DNA of 37,230 bases, taken from a virus. The stretch's first letter is position 1; each line of letters opens with the position of its first letter. The stretch is from IMG/VR virus record IMGVR_UViG_3300028595_000033, positions 1-37,230 of that record; one strand, given 5' to 3'. Position numbers and translations under genes: made by a program. Shown one piece after another: positions 13,657-22,428 of the stretch. Below the pieces are notes generated by a model. It ran no database searches. It was not told the DNA's origin and saw only the letters and a list, made by a program, of their open reading frames with translations.

Positions 13657-15057
13657 ATGACAGATTTAGCCAACTACCAAACAGTTAATCAATACGAAAG
13701 TCAGATCTCTGGCGAACTTTCTTCTGGTACTACAGCACCTTTTAGCTTAGAGGTAGAAGATGCACCAGCAGTTACTTTAGACGCTGGGCAATCTATATAC
13801 TTTGTGATTGATCCAGGTACTTCCAAAGAGGAAGGTATTAGAGTAAGTGCTATATCAGGTACTACTTTAACAGTAGCAGCCAGAGGCTTACCAAAATACA
13901 ACGGAGGTGCAGCTACAACAACTACTCACTCAGGAGGTGCAAAGATAATAGTAACTAATAACTGGCAAGTATTCGATGATATAGCAACGGCGGTAAACTC
14001 AAAAGCAGGCAATGCAGAAGATGAAACGATTTCAGGTGATTGGGTATTCTCAAAGTCTATCAAAGTTCCTGTTTTCGCAGACGATACCGCTAGAGATGCG
14101 GCTATTGCAAGCCCTGCTAATGGTATGGAATGTTACAGAACAGATACAGGTAAGTTTGAAGACTATACAGCAGGTTCATGGGTAGAAAGAGAATCAGGAG
14201 GTACGTTTGCTAATGCTAGTACTACTGTAGCAGGCAAGGTTGAACAAGCTACAAGTGCTGAATCCAAAGCGGGTACAGACACAGGAGGCACAGGTGCTAA
14301 AACATTCGTTTCACCTTCAGATATAGCGGCCAATGTTCAAAACGCCAGTTATTCTTTTGCAGCTGATGCTGAGGCTAGTGACACTTACGCTATTACATTA
14401 GCACCTGCGATTTCCGCTTACGCTACAGGGCAAGTATTTTACTTCACAGCCAATACAGCGAACACAGGTGCTGCTACGCTAAATGTAAACGGGAAAGGAG
14501 CTATAACTATTAAGAAAAACCATGATCAAGATTTAGCGACAGGAGATATTGGATCAGGCCAAGTCGTGGGCGTGTTTTATGATGGAACGAACTTTCAGAT
14601 GCTATCACAAATTGCATCTGAGGGCTTGAAATGCTATGGCGGGAAGGCAACAATTACATTAGCAGCTAGTGCTAATTACGATACCGCTGTTTCTACAGCG
14701 GGAACACCAAAAGCAATATTCCTGCATATGGGCGGGACTGCTATAGCAAACGATAATGGTAGTTATGGTTCAGGGCAGTTTAAATGCGGAGGACAGGCGA
14801 TGTTTATAGGTGATACTTTGGAATGGGCAAATTATACTACAGGAATAGATGCAGGAAGCACTTTAGAATGGTCACCTTGGAGTATAGGAGATACATCTAT
14901 TGCCTTTGGGCAAGCACCAGCAGCCAACGGCCATCAAATTACGGGAATAACAATAGAAAATCTTAGCTCAACAGGTTGCACTATCAGAGTGACAAACGCT
15001 AAGAGTGGCGCATGTGTTAATGGTACTTTTTACGTTGGATATACCGTTTGGGTTTAA
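13657..15057 (+). CDS. Tail fibre/spike-like protein
   Basis: 466 residues, beta-rich and low in charge. Residues 1-115 form an attachment-type N-domain (ISGELSSGTTAPFSLEV, GTTLTVAARGLPKYNGG). The middle carries the common fibre segment VFADDTARDAAIASPANGM followed by CYRTDTGKFEDYTAGSWV and a Gly/Ala-rich region. The C-terminal 120 residues hold several Cys (GLKCYGGKATITLAAS; KCGGQAMFIG; GACVNGTFYVGYTVWV) and may be a receptor-binding tip. No hydrolase motif recognised. Confidence 0.75.
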   Translation: MTDLANYQTVNQYESQISGELSSGTTAPFSLEVEDAPAVTLDAGQSIYFVIDPGTSKEEGIRVSAISGTTLTVAARGLPKYNGGAATTTTHSGGAKIIVTNNWQVFDDIATAVNSKAGNAEDETISGDWVFSKSIKVPVFADDTARDAAIASPANGMECYRTDTGKFEDYTAGSWVERESGGTFANASTTVAGKVEQATSAESKAGTDTGGTGAKTFVSPSDIAANVQNASYSFAADAEASDTYAITLAPAISAYATGQVFYFTANTANTGAATLNVNGKGAITIKKNHDQDLATGDIGSGQVVGVFYDGTNFQMLSQIASEGLKCYGGKATITLAASANYDTAVSTAGTPKAIFLHMGGTAIANDNGSYGSGQFKCGGQAMFIGDTLEWANYTTGIDAGSTLEWSPWSIGDTSIAFGQAPAANGHQITGITIENLSSTGCTIRVTNAKSGACVNGTFYVGYTVWV

Positions 15058-15073
15058 TTAATTAATTTTCATT

Positions 15074-17449
15074 ATGGCTAATTCACTTTTACAACGAGGA
15101 ACATCTAAATCTTCTGGAGGCAGAATGTTTATGTTGCCTACTCAGAAAAATCCAGTGGTGACTAAAACACCAGACTATACGTCTGCACAGGAGAGGCAAC
15201 GTAGAATTGACGCGGGAGCGGCTAATCTTAACCAAAGATTAGGAGGTGTTTCTAATATTGCTCAACCAGAGCAAGCACAAACTGCGATGACTCAATCAAG
15301 AGGAGCTTTTGATCTCGCGCCTGAAACACCAAGACAGCCTATTGATGCAGACGCTTTAAAAATGAGAGCACAGCAAGAAAGCGATGTTGCTTTAGGCAGA
15401 GATGCAGAAACTAAGAAAGCACAACAACAATCCAGAGCCTTCTTTACTGAATTAGGTAATGCTAACGTATCACAGCAGGAATTAATGGATTTAACAGGCG
15501 CTACAACAGCGCAGGAAGCAAGACAAATACTAGAATCAGGACAATACGCTAATGAGTTTGATAAATTAGTAGCTAAAAAAGCTATTGAGAAACGTAAAGC
15601 TGAATTAATGACTGAAGAGGAAAGAATTAGAGCAGACGTTGAGGCTATGTACAAACCTCAATATGAAGCCGCAAGGAGATCAGCACAGCAAGCTTCAGAA
15701 ACAGCTTTTAGAGTACAAGGCAGAGCAGCACAAGGAACAAAATCAGCCGAACAGCAACAAGACATAGCAGACCAAAGAGGAATGATTGAACAAAGTATAG
15801 CCGCACAGCAGAGAATGGAAGAAAGAGCCGCTTTGGCCGCAGCAAGGGGTGCAAGTGCTGAGGAAATACAATCTATTAACGATCAGGTAAATGCAGCCAA
15901 AGAGCAACGAGCAGTTGCACAACAGGAGTTAGAATTAATGCAACAAGGCTTAGATGAAAAATCACTTGCTATTGCTAAACAGCGTAATGAGGAAAGCAAA
16001 TTAGCTTTAGATGCTCTTAAATCAGGCTATCAGTACGATCCTGAAACAGGCAAATTTGAAGCGCTTTCAGGTGTAGACGGTATGAAAGCAGATATGGAAG
16101 CATCGCAACAGTTAGGTTACTTAGTAGGCGCAGACGGGCAACCTGTACTTAATAACGCAGGTAATATAGTTGAAATGCCGAAAGACCCTAATGATCCTAA
16201 ATCCAATTTTCAAAAAATAGAGCAAGAAGATCCATTCACAGGTGAAAAGAAAATTATTGGATATTTTGATCCGTCAACTGCCAGAACTGTTTACTATGGT
16301 GGCGGTACGGGTGATCCTAATACTGATCCTGCAACTAAGAATTATAGAGTACGTGATGCTAACGGCTCACAGTGTGGAGAGGCGGTAAACGACAATACGG
16401 AGGGAGTAATGCCAGATGGCCGTAAAATATGGTTTACTAATAAATATGATGAGAAGAAAGAATTTATTGATCCTGAAATTACACCTGAAACTGCACAACC
16501 AGGTAACACGCTAGTAATACCAATGACTGTAGGAGGCGCACTTGAAACAGGCCATGTGGCTATGGTAATTGGTGTAAGTGGTGATGGGCAAACTATATAT
16601 GTAGACGAATTTAACCGAAACGGAGATGAACAATTAACAAGAGGTTCTTATTCCGTTGCTCAGTTAGATCAATATGCACAACAAACTGGTAAGCCGTGGG
16701 GCTTTTCTCCAACAAGATTTAAAGAAAATGTAAGGGCAGGAGGTATAGCATCACCGGCTGAAGTAGGTAGCGCAATGGGAGGCGGAGAGTCAGTGAGCAG
16801 ACCTAATATTACTGAGAATGAAGTAAGAACAATAGCGAAGAAGATGGGGAAAAGCCCTAAGGAGGAAGAGGAAATAGTAGCCTACTGGAAAAGAACGGGG
16901 CAGGCGCCGAGAGGTAAACCATTAGGAGGAACAGAAGCTAATAGGTTAGCTGAAGGTAACGAGGCTATACAAGCGGTACAACAGATCAAAGACCTAGTAG
17001 AGGGGGGGCTCCCTGGTGCAGGTGTTGGGTTTATGGCTAGCTTGCCAGGCGGAGCTGCTTTAATGCCAGGGACTACTAAAAAGGCTGCTAAATTAAAGAT
17101 AGCCTCTCAGGTTGTAGGTAGATTCTTAGAAGGCGGTGTATTAAGAAAAGAGGATGAAATAAAATATGCTGAAATGCTACCTAACGTTAAAGATACGCCA
17201 GAGGTTGCTAAAAACAAATGGAATAATGTTATGAACGTGGTTTTGGCTAACTTGGAAAACAAAATACAGTCTTATCAAAAGGCTGGATTTGACACTGTTG
17301 AGTTTGAACAGCAAATGGCTGAATTACGCAATTCGTTTGTCCCTATTCAGGAATCATCAGAAGGTATTATAAGTGGAATAACAGGTGGTAGTTCCGAGCC
17401 AAGTGGTGAAATGTCGGATGAGGAATTGTGGGCGTCTTTAGATAACTAA
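15074..17449 (+). CDS. Internal virion protein with CHAP-type amidase domain
   Basis: 791 residues. Residues about 90-330 are long Gln/Ala/Glu-rich coiled coils. Residues about 420-530 form a CHAP-like cysteine peptidase/amidase: Cys434 in GSQCGEAVND, His494 in ETGHVAMVIG and Glu512 in VDEFNRNGD, in the right order for the Cys-His-Glu/Asp triad that cuts peptidoglycan peptides. Residues 590-790 include a Gly-rich helix (LPGAGVGFMASLPGGAALMP). A virion-carried wall hydrolase that opens the host envelope during DNA ejection fits best. A tape-measure role is the alternative. Confidence 0.75.
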   Translation: MANSLLQRGTSKSSGGRMFMLPTQKNPVVTKTPDYTSAQERQRRIDAGAANLNQRLGGVSNIAQPEQAQTAMTQSRGAFDLAPETPRQPIDADALKMRAQQESDVALGRDAETKKAQQQSRAFFTELGNANVSQQELMDLTGATTAQEARQILESGQYANEFDKLVAKKAIEKRKAELMTEEERIRADVEAMYKPQYEAARRSAQQASETAFRVQGRAAQGTKSAEQQQDIADQRGMIEQSIAAQQRMEERAALAAARGASAEEIQSINDQVNAAKEQRAVAQQELELMQQGLDEKSLAIAKQRNEESKLALDALKSGYQYDPETGKFEALSGVDGMKADMEASQQLGYLVGADGQPVLNNAGNIVEMPKDPNDPKSNFQKIEQEDPFTGEKKIIGYFDPSTARTVYYGGGTGDPNTDPATKNYRVRDANGSQCGEAVNDNTEGVMPDGRKIWFTNKYDEKKEFIDPEITPETAQPGNTLVIPMTVGGALETGHVAMVIGVSGDGQTIYVDEFNRNGDEQLTRGSYSVAQLDQYAQQTGKPWGFSPTRFKENVRAGGIASPAEVGSAMGGGESVSRPNITENEVRTIAKKMGKSPKEEEEIVAYWKRTGQAPRGKPLGGTEANRLAEGNEAIQAVQQIKDLVEGGLPGAGVGFMASLPGGAALMPGTTKKAAKLKIASQVVGRFLEGGVLRKEDEIKYAEMLPNVKDTPEVAKNKWNNVMNVVLANLENKIQSYQKAGFDTVEFEQQMAELRNSFVPIQESSEGIISGITGGSSEPSGEMSDEELWASLDN

Positions 17450-17457
17450 TTTTTATT

Positions 17458-19038
17458 ATGGCTTATACCGATAAAGAATTAAAATTTTTAAAAGCACTTA
17501 AAAAGAAGGGTGTTCCTATGGAAGAAGCATTTGAAAGATTACGCTCTGTTCAGGGTGCCAAACAAGCACCTCCAAGTGTGCAACCTAAGAAAAAAGGTTT
17601 TGACATTAAAAAAGGGCTGAAAGGATTGAAAGAAAAAATAGTTCAGCCAGCCAGTTCATTTACCTCGAATGTGATTGGCGGGACATATGAAGCTGTTGGC
17701 AATCTTGCAGGGCTAGCAGGTAAAAGCATGAAATATGTGCCTGCTATAGGGCCTATGCTTAGCCCACAGGCCCAGCAACAATTTCAAAGGGCAGGGGAAG
17801 CTGTGCAAAAAGAAACTGCGCAAGGTGCTGACTTTATTAAAGGGCAAGCTAGAGAGGCATTTGGTGAACACAGAGTAGCAGAGCCAGTTGGAGAATTCGT
17901 TGGAAGAGCTTTGCCACAGGTTGCGCTAGGAAGGGCTGTAGCTACACCAACAGGATCAGGTGTAAGGCAGGCTGTAAAAACAGTAGCAGGAGAGGGATCA
18001 AAACTTGGTAGAGCTCTGGGGTTTGTGGGTGGAACAGGTGCTAGGTCAAGCCTAGAAACATTAGCTTACTCAGGAGCTACAAGAGGAGAGACACCTACAG
18101 GAAAAGAACTAGCGGTTGGAGCTGCTTTTGATTTTGGAGCCGAAGGTTTACAGGCAGGCTTAAATAAGCTTGGGAATATCCTGTTCTCTTCCACTATCCC
18201 AAAGTCATTGAAAGAAAGAACAAAGCAGATGTTGCAAGGAACCGACCCAGGTGAGGCAGTTTCTAAAACAGGTTTTAGTATAAATCAAAAAAGTTTATAT
18301 AAGAAAGTAGGAAAGGAGAGCCAGAAGATAGCTGATGAAGTTTCCGAAATGATTAGTAAGGCGGGGAAGAAAACGCAATCACTAGACAGTGTAATGGGTG
18401 ATTTAAAGACAAAAGTAAAAAATAATAAGCAATTATGGAATAAACTCGGCCTTACACCACTTGATGAAAAAAAGGCTATGCAAGTTATAGATGAAATAGC
18501 CGATGAATATAGGCAGTTATATCCTGATAATCTTTCGCTTAAACAATTAGATGAATTGAAAAATAGTCTATCTACAGGATTAAAGAAGGAATTCCAGAGG
18601 GCAGCTACTGCATCTGTAAGAGCTGCGCCTGCCGCACAAATGGAAATAAGAAAAAGTATTGTGGATTATTTAGATACAAAAGTACCAGGCTATAAGCAGA
18701 AGATGACCGAGTGGGCACCGTTATTAGAGGCAAAAGGCATCCTTAAGAAGAAGGGTGCAGGGTATAGTAGGTATCTAACTTCTGTGATCGGTGGAGCTGC
18801 ATATGCTGGTGGTTCGGTGAATCCTGTCGAGGCAGCGGAAAAGGCGGCGAGAGACCCTTTTAAATTTGTAACGGACTTCCTAACAGGTGCAGTACTAACA
18901 AATGTCGCAACGTCTACAGCTTCAAAGACTGCTTCAGGGGCATTGACAAAAGGTTTGGCTAAACAGCTTGAAAAAACCTACACAAAGGTAGGGCTTAAGC
19001 AATTGTTATTGGATTTAATTAATAAAGGCAAAAAGTAA
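17458..19038 (+). CDS. Internal/ejection protein with Gly/Ala-rich hydrophobic stretches
   Basis: 526 residues. A basic start (ELKFLKALKKKGVPMEEAFE; PKKKGFDIKKGLKGLKEK) is followed by mildly hydrophobic Gly/Ala-rich segments (FTSNVIGGTYEAVGNLAGLA; ALGFVGGTGARSSLETLAYS; GGAAYAGGS) and helical coils (ADEVSEMISKAGKKTQ; EQLYPDNLSLKQLDELK style). Such proteins are usually injected with DNA and form a channel or protect the genome. There is no enzyme motif. It lies directly after the CHAP protein, as in ejection-protein sets. Confidence 0.65.
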   Translation: MAYTDKELKFLKALKKKGVPMEEAFERLRSVQGAKQAPPSVQPKKKGFDIKKGLKGLKEKIVQPASSFTSNVIGGTYEAVGNLAGLAGKSMKYVPAIGPMLSPQAQQQFQRAGEAVQKETAQGADFIKGQAREAFGEHRVAEPVGEFVGRALPQVALGRAVATPTGSGVRQAVKTVAGEGSKLGRALGFVGGTGARSSLETLAYSGATRGETPTGKELAVGAAFDFGAEGLQAGLNKLGNILFSSTIPKSLKERTKQMLQGTDPGEAVSKTGFSINQKSLYKKVGKESQKIADEVSEMISKAGKKTQSLDSVMGDLKTKVKNNKQLWNKLGLTPLDEKKAMQVIDEIADEYRQLYPDNLSLKQLDELKNSLSTGLKKEFQRAATASVRAAPAAQMEIRKSIVDYLDTKVPGYKQKMTEWAPLLEAKGILKKKGAGYSRYLTSVIGGAAYAGGSVNPVEAAEKAARDPFKFVTDFLTGAVLTNVATSTASKTASGALTKGLAKQLEKTYTKVGLKQLLLDLINKGKK

Positions 19039-19095
19039 ATAACCTATAGTAAGCCCAACAATTAACGAACCGATAAAATCTATTTTTGTTCCCAT
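19015..19095 (-). CDS. Possible antisense 26-residue TM peptide
   Basis: On the minus strand an ATG at 19095 opens MGTKIDFIGSLIVGLTIGYL and a short LLFAFIN tail, which looks like one clean membrane helix. It overlaps the end of the 526-residue gene by 24 nt on the opposite strand. It may be chance, since AT-rich DNA easily gives such stretches. Confidence 0.2.
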   Translation of the reverse strand: MGTKIDFIGSLIVGLTIGYLLFAFIN

Positions 19096-19134
19096 GCCAT
19101 CTATATATCATATATAATTTAAATTGTCAATACT

Positions 19135-19329
19135 ATGAAAGCATCACAGCGTAGAAAATTTAACCGATTAGATAAAAAATCCAGAGCAAAGAATAAATCC
19201 GCTATAGCCAAGAGGGCTAAGAGAATAGCCGAAGGAAAAAGAAAGGACAAAGCAATTAAAAGCGCAGCTAAAAAGGTATTTAGTATATTCGGTAAAAAAA
19301 AGAAATCAAAGTCTAAATTTAAATTCTAA
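19135..19329 (+). CDS. 64-residue extremely basic protein
   Basis: Nearly half the residues are Lys or Arg (MKASQRRKFNRLDKKSRAKN; KRAKRIAEGKRKDKAIKS; FGKKKKSKSKFKF). It has no hydrophobic core and would bind nucleic acid or acidic membranes. It starts in a CAATACTATGA context 17 nt after a TATAAT box (19113-19118). A DNA-condensing or lysis-helper role is only a guess. Confidence 0.6.
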   Translation: MKASQRRKFNRLDKKSRAKNKSAIAKRAKRIAEGKRKDKAIKSAAKKVFSIFGKKKKSKSKFKF

Positions 19330-19340
19330 CCCTTAGAATT

Positions 19341-19805
19341 ATGAAAAGATGGAGCCAAAGAGATAGCCGTTGGAATAATACTTATTTTAATGGAGCTATT
19401 AAAAGTCCAAAAACAACTGTAGGTACTATAGGTTGTGCTGTAACGAGTGTTTGCATGGTTCATAGTAAGTTCTACCCTAGAAATCCTATAACACCGTTAG
19501 AAGCTGCTAAAACGTGGAAATTTACACGGAATGGGTTATTGATATGGGGGGAAACAGATTTCCCTGGTATGAAATTTGTTGTAAGAAAAACGGATTACAA
19601 CAAGGACATGATTAAGGAATATGCAAAAGACAAAAACAAAGGCGTAATAGTGGAGGTAAACAGAAACCATTGGTGTGCTGTTTGGGGATGGTCTATATTC
19701 GGTCCTGTATTATTTGATCCGTGGGATGGTAAAATATATTGGAAAGTGCCTAAAAAATATAGGATTTCTGGCTTTGCTTTATTTTCTAACCTAGAAGAAA
19801 TATGA
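19341..19805 (+). CDS. Endolysin, C39-like cysteine peptidase
   Basis: 154 residues. The start RWSQRDSRWNN followed by GCAVTSVCMV (Cys32), NHWCAVWGW (His110) and FDPWDGKIYW (Asp126) is the peptidase C39-like/papain-fold pattern, with the Cys-His-Asp triad in order. Such enzymes cut peptidoglycan cross-links or peptides. It has no signal peptide or membrane segment, so it would need the holin encoded 4 nt upstream of its stop (overlap ATGA at 19802-19805). That pairing supports the lysis role. Confidence 0.8.
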   Translation: MKRWSQRDSRWNNTYFNGAIKSPKTTVGTIGCAVTSVCMVHSKFYPRNPITPLEAAKTWKFTRNGLLIWGETDFPGMKFVVRKTDYNKDMIKEYAKDKNKGVIVEVNRNHWCAVWGWSIFGPVLFDPWDGKIYWKVPKKYRISGFALFSNLEEI

Positions 19806-20008
19806 ATAAAGAGACATTGGTACGATATGCTGTATCAACCCTCATTAGCTTTCTAACAGGCTTTTTAAGCTCTCTAGCGCTGTTTTTTGGTTCTGCCGAG
19901 GGTTGGGGTGATTTAAGCTTAAAAGCTGTTCTAATGGCTAGTATCTTTGCAGGAGTACGTCTTGCGGTTAAATACTTGGCCGAATTATTGCCTAAAGTGA
20001 AAGTTTGA
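19802..20008 (+). CDS. Holin with two membrane segments
   Basis: 68 residues with two TM helices (about 10-32, LISFLTGFLSSLALFFG, and about 40-60, AVLMASIFAGVRLAVKYLA), a short turn and a basic end (LPKVKV). Size, topology and its 4-nt overlap with the endolysin fit a class II holin that permeabilises the membrane for endolysin release. Confidence 0.75.
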   Translation: MNKETLVRYAVSTLISFLTGFLSSLALFFGSAEGWGDLSLKAVLMASIFAGVRLAVKYLAELLPKVKV

Positions 20009-20085
20009 GACTATTAGTAGCTTTTATTCTGCTTTTATGTATGTTCGGCTTTATACTTGCGCAATTGATTGCGTATAGTATGTAG
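20005..20085 (+). CDS. 26-residue TM peptide coupled to the holin
   Basis: A TTG at 20005 overlaps the holin stop (TTGA) and opens MRLLVAFILLLCMFGFILAQ and LIAYSM, which is essentially one membrane helix with a Cys. It may be an extra lysis factor or pinholin-like peptide. The non-ATG start and small size keep the confidence low, but the overlap is typical of coupling. Confidence 0.4.
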   Translation: MRLLVAFILLLCMFGFILAQLIAYSM

Positions 20086-20111
20086 GTGTTCCAAAATAAC
20101 AACACATTTTC

Positions 20112-20141
20112 TTGTTAGATCAAGGCTTTTTAATGTATAAT
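20112..20141 (+). promoter_or_regulatory. Sigma-70-like promoter after the lysis genes
   Basis: TTGTTA (20112-20117), an 18-nt spacer and TATAAT (20136-20141). Transcription should start near 20148, leading to the mini-gene at 20163. Confidence 0.55.
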
Positions 20142-20162
20142 AGAGATACTGGCAAAAAGGCT

Positions 20163-20270
20163 ATGTGGATTCCGAACAACTTGAATTCTAAAAAGCGGAT
20201 CAACAACCTTAAAGAGATAATGCAGAAAGGCGATCTTGTTCGTAAAAGAAGGGCAATGACGCATTCTTAA
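20163..20270 (+). CDS. 35-residue basic mini-protein
   Basis: MWIPNNLNSKKRINNLKEIM then QKGDLVRKRRAMTHS. It is basic and helical. An in-frame ATG at 20133 would add 10 residues but overlaps the -10 box and cannot be used by that promoter. It may bind nucleic acid. It is the last rightward gene before the convergent terminator. Confidence 0.45.
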   Translation: MWIPNNLNSKKRINNLKEIMQKGDLVRKRRAMTHS

Positions 20271-20302
20271 TCGACTGGATGGCCTTTCAGTGTTACCCTA
20301 AA

Positions 20303-20337
20303 AACCCTATACGCCCCCTTAATTCGTATTTTGGGTT
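20303..20337 (-). terminator. Terminator of the leftward operon
   Basis: AACCC (20303-20307) and ATACG (20309-20313) pair with CGTAT (20325-20329) and GGGTT (20333-20337). On the minus strand the stem is followed by five T residues (complement of 20300-20304). It lies 41 nt beyond the stop of the last leftward gene (20378) and so fits an intrinsic terminator for that operon. Confidence 0.6.
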
Positions 20338-20377
20338 CTTAGTGGTGTATTATATCATATAGAACTTAATAAGTAAA

Positions 20378-21250
20378 CTATTCCCATATATCACCTCTGT
20401 AATAAAGTTTACCATTTATTATCTGTACCAACTCTGGTATTTGCTCCCCGTTTTGATCTGTAGTTATAGTCATGCACCCTAACTGCCAGTTTGGTGTACC
20501 TCCAACATAATCAGCTTGCTTTAGGTCAGCCAAGCAGCCAGCTTCAGCAGCCCAATATTGCTTGTTACCTATAGTATGGAAAAATAACCCTTGTCTATGC
20601 GTATGATTCTGTACAACATTATATCCTGGGAACTGCTCATGTAATAGTTTGGCTGTATAAGCAGAATGTTTAGATACACGGTCAAAATGCCCAATAAGCG
20701 TGCTTCCATATTGTACAAACGCATCTTTCTTACCAGGAATCCATTTAACCCCGTACTCGCTTAATCCAACTAAGTCAGGAATATTAATAACCTCCCATAA
20801 TTCAGGAGCTTTTTTTGTTAGATATTTTTCTAACCTTTTAGAGTGGTTACCCTGTATATAGTAAATATCAGCATCAGGTAAATTTTCTCTTAATTCCTGT
20901 AAAAATTCTTTTAATTTTCCTATTTCTGTTGTTATGTTTATATCTTTATTGGCTGGTGATTTATCAAAATGACTTAAGGCGTAAAAGTCTAATAAGTCAC
21001 CATTCAAAAACACTCTGTCAGGATTATATTCAGCAAGCCAAGCCATAACTAAAGACAGGGCTTCAGCGTCTTCATATCTAAAATGTAAATCCCCTAAAAC
21101 ACAAGCTGTTTCATTTCTTATTTGACCAGCTAATTTTTTGTATTCATTTTTTGTCATTTCTGTGTTACTGTGTCTGCGTTCACTTGGTTCCTCATTCGGG
21201 TCTATGTCTAAAATAGCCTCGATTGGGGGTGCGAAAATTTCTTTGGCCAT
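20378..21250 (-). CDS. Calcineurin-like metallophosphoesterase
   Basis: 290 residues. All hallmarks of the family are seen: DLH (Asp54, His56) in VLGDLHFR, GD (Asp85) in FLNGDLLDFY, GNH (Asn135, His136) in IQGNHSKRL, His188 in IGHFD and NHTH (His216, His218) in QNHTHRQG. These bind two metals for phosphate ester cleavage. Size and the NGDLLDFY element resemble phage-borne phosphoesterases of unknown substrate; nucleotides or DNA ends are possible. It starts in a TTTTACTATGG context and is the last gene of the leftward operon. Confidence 0.85.
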   Translation of the reverse strand: MAKEIFAPPIEAILDIDPNEEPSERRHSNTEMTKNEYKKLAGQIRNETACVLGDLHFRYEDAEALSLVMAWLAEYNPDRVFLNGDLLDFYALSHFDKSPANKDINITTEIGKLKEFLQELRENLPDADIYYIQGNHSKRLEKYLTKKAPELWEVINIPDLVGLSEYGVKWIPGKKDAFVQYGSTLIGHFDRVSKHSAYTAKLLHEQFPGYNVVQNHTHRQGLFFHTIGNKQYWAAEAGCLADLKQADYVGGTPNWQLGCMTITTDQNGEQIPELVQIINGKLYYRGDIWE

Positions 21251-21267
21251 AGTAAAAGGGGTTAAGA

Positions 21268-21492
21268 TTAAAAACCTATGATGTTTTTGTTTTGTGTTGG
21301 TATTTCTCCTAAAATGTTATAGAGCTGTTTTTTTAATTGTTCGAAGGTTTCTTCGTCTGGATATTTTAAAAGAAGCACAAGGGCATTCCTAACCGCTTGT
21401 ACTTCGGTATGTTTTTCTGCCAGCTCATTGCAATGATTGTCTAAAATAACAATCAAGCCTTTCACTTGATTTTGGAGTTCATTTGGTTTCAC
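21268..21492 (-). CDS. Helical protein, probably leaderless GTG start
   Basis: 75 residues from GTG at 21492 (MKPNELQNQVKGLIVILDNH...). An upstream ATG (21543) would add 17 residues but runs over the next gene and does not look native. GTG lies exactly six bases after TATAAT (21504-21499), so a transcript would start at or next to it. The protein is a helical bundle (EKHTEVQAVRNALVLLLKYP; EETFEQLKKQLYNILGE). No family recognised. Confidence 0.55.
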   Translation of the reverse strand: MKPNELQNQVKGLIVILDNHCNELAEKHTEVQAVRNALVLLLKYPDEETFEQLKKQLYNILGEIPTQNKNIIGF

Positions 21493-21498
21493 GTTACT

Positions 21499-21528
21499 AT
21501 TATACCAGATCAACAACCAATTCAACAA
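21499..21528 (-). promoter_or_regulatory. Promoter for a leaderless transcript
   Basis: On the minus strand TTGTTG (21528-21523), an 18-nt spacer and TATAAT (21504-21499). Six bases separate the -10 box from the GTG start at 21492, the same geometry as in the intron endonuclease and the 28003 gene. Confidence 0.5.
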
Positions 21529-21694
21529 GTGAATTAACCGCATCTGCTAGCTCAATATCGTCGTTTTTATAACATTCTAAGATATTAATAAGAGCTACTT
21601 TTATTTCTTCGGGGTCTTTCTCCAGACTTTGCTGTAACTCACCAGTGCTATGATTAGTCTCGTGTTCAGATAATCTATCTTGAATAGTATCCAT
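21500..21694 (-). CDS. 64-residue acidic protein, unknown
   Basis: MDTIQDRLSEHETNHSTGEL..., acidic and helical, with the stop only a few bases before the next gene's promoter. It has no Cys pair or TM segment. It starts after an AT-rich stretch without Shine-Dalgarno. No family recognised. Confidence 0.55.
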   Translation of the reverse strand: MDTIQDRLSEHETNHSTGELQQSLEKDPEEIKVALINILECYKNDDIELADAVNSLVELVVDLV

Positions 21695-21716
21695 AATATT
21701 ATCTTAAAAATTAATT

Positions 21717-22376
21717 TCATATTTCAATTTCAATTGGTATAGGTAAATGTGCTTCAGTGTGGAATTGACCAGCTTTACAGGGTGGCCCTACTAATAATAC
21801 ATGCAAAGTTACTTTATTATCAACTTTGTCTACTATCATTAATCCTTTAAAGGTAACATTATTTATTTCAAGTTCAAACTTTATAGGTTCTGTTCGTGAA
21901 TTGTCAGGCATCTCTTTAACAACTTTTTTTAATTCACTTTTTACACCTTCTAAAAACTTATTAAAATTCTCTAATATTAGTTTATCTCTTTCTGCTACGT
22001 TTTCTGGGTTAGCATACCATTCAGGAAGCTTCTCAGGGGCTTTTTTAGCCTGTTTAACGTCCGTGTTTGAATCTTGTGTACTTGTAGGCTCAGGAGTTTT
22101 TTCAGGAGCTGTAACAGGCTGCTGTGGATAATAGTGGTTTATTACACAGCTTGCGACTGGCGCAACGGGTGTAAGCATAGCCATGATAGCTATACGCCTT
22201 GCCCATATTTTTAATCTTGAAGGGTTTAACATCTTGTTAGCCTCACTAAGGGCTATTTGTTTTATCTTTTCATCTTTGGCCATTTGTTTGTCTATTTCTT
22301 TTAGTTGTTTAGGTGAAAGAGCCTTACGATCATATATTTTACCGTCAGGCATCCCTAAATGTGTAGGTTTATTCAT
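21717..22376 (-). CDS. Membrane-anchored protein with Pro-rich linker, unknown
   Basis: 219 residues: a cytoplasmic N-part (1-55, MNKPTHLGMPDGKIYDRKAL with basic helices), one TM segment at about 60-82 (RRIAIMAMLTPVAPVASCVI), a Pro/Thr-rich linker (QQPVTAPEKTPEPTSTQD) and an outer C-domain (EPIKFELEINNVTFKGLMIV; VTLHVLLVGPPCKAGQFH) that looks beta-rich. It may act at the host envelope. No known family. Confidence 0.6.
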   Translation of the reverse strand: MNKPTHLGMPDGKIYDRKALSPKQLKEIDKQMAKDEKIKQIALSEANKMLNPSRLKIWARRIAIMAMLTPVAPVASCVINHYYPQQPVTAPEKTPEPTSTQDSNTDVKQAKKAPEKLPEWYANPENVAERDKLILENFNKFLEGVKSELKKVVKEMPDNSRTEPIKFELEINNVTFKGLMIVDKVDNKVTLHVLLVGPPCKAGQFHTEAHLPIPIEIEI

Positions 22377-22399
22377 GGTTCACTTGGTTATATAGCTCT

Positions 22400-22428
22400 A
22401 TTATATCATTCTTTACTTAATTCCTTAA
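22400..22428 (-). promoter_or_regulatory. Promoter inside the leftward operon
   Basis: On the minus strand TTAAGG (22428-22423), a 17-nt spacer and TATAAT (22405-22400), followed 24 nt later by the start at 22376. The -35 is weak, the -10 is perfect. Confidence 0.45.

Noticed and set aside
15292-15654. 120-codon minus-strand ORF
   Set aside because: It is a shadow of the coiled-coil part of the CHAP protein, rich in Ser/Cys/Ala with no start context.
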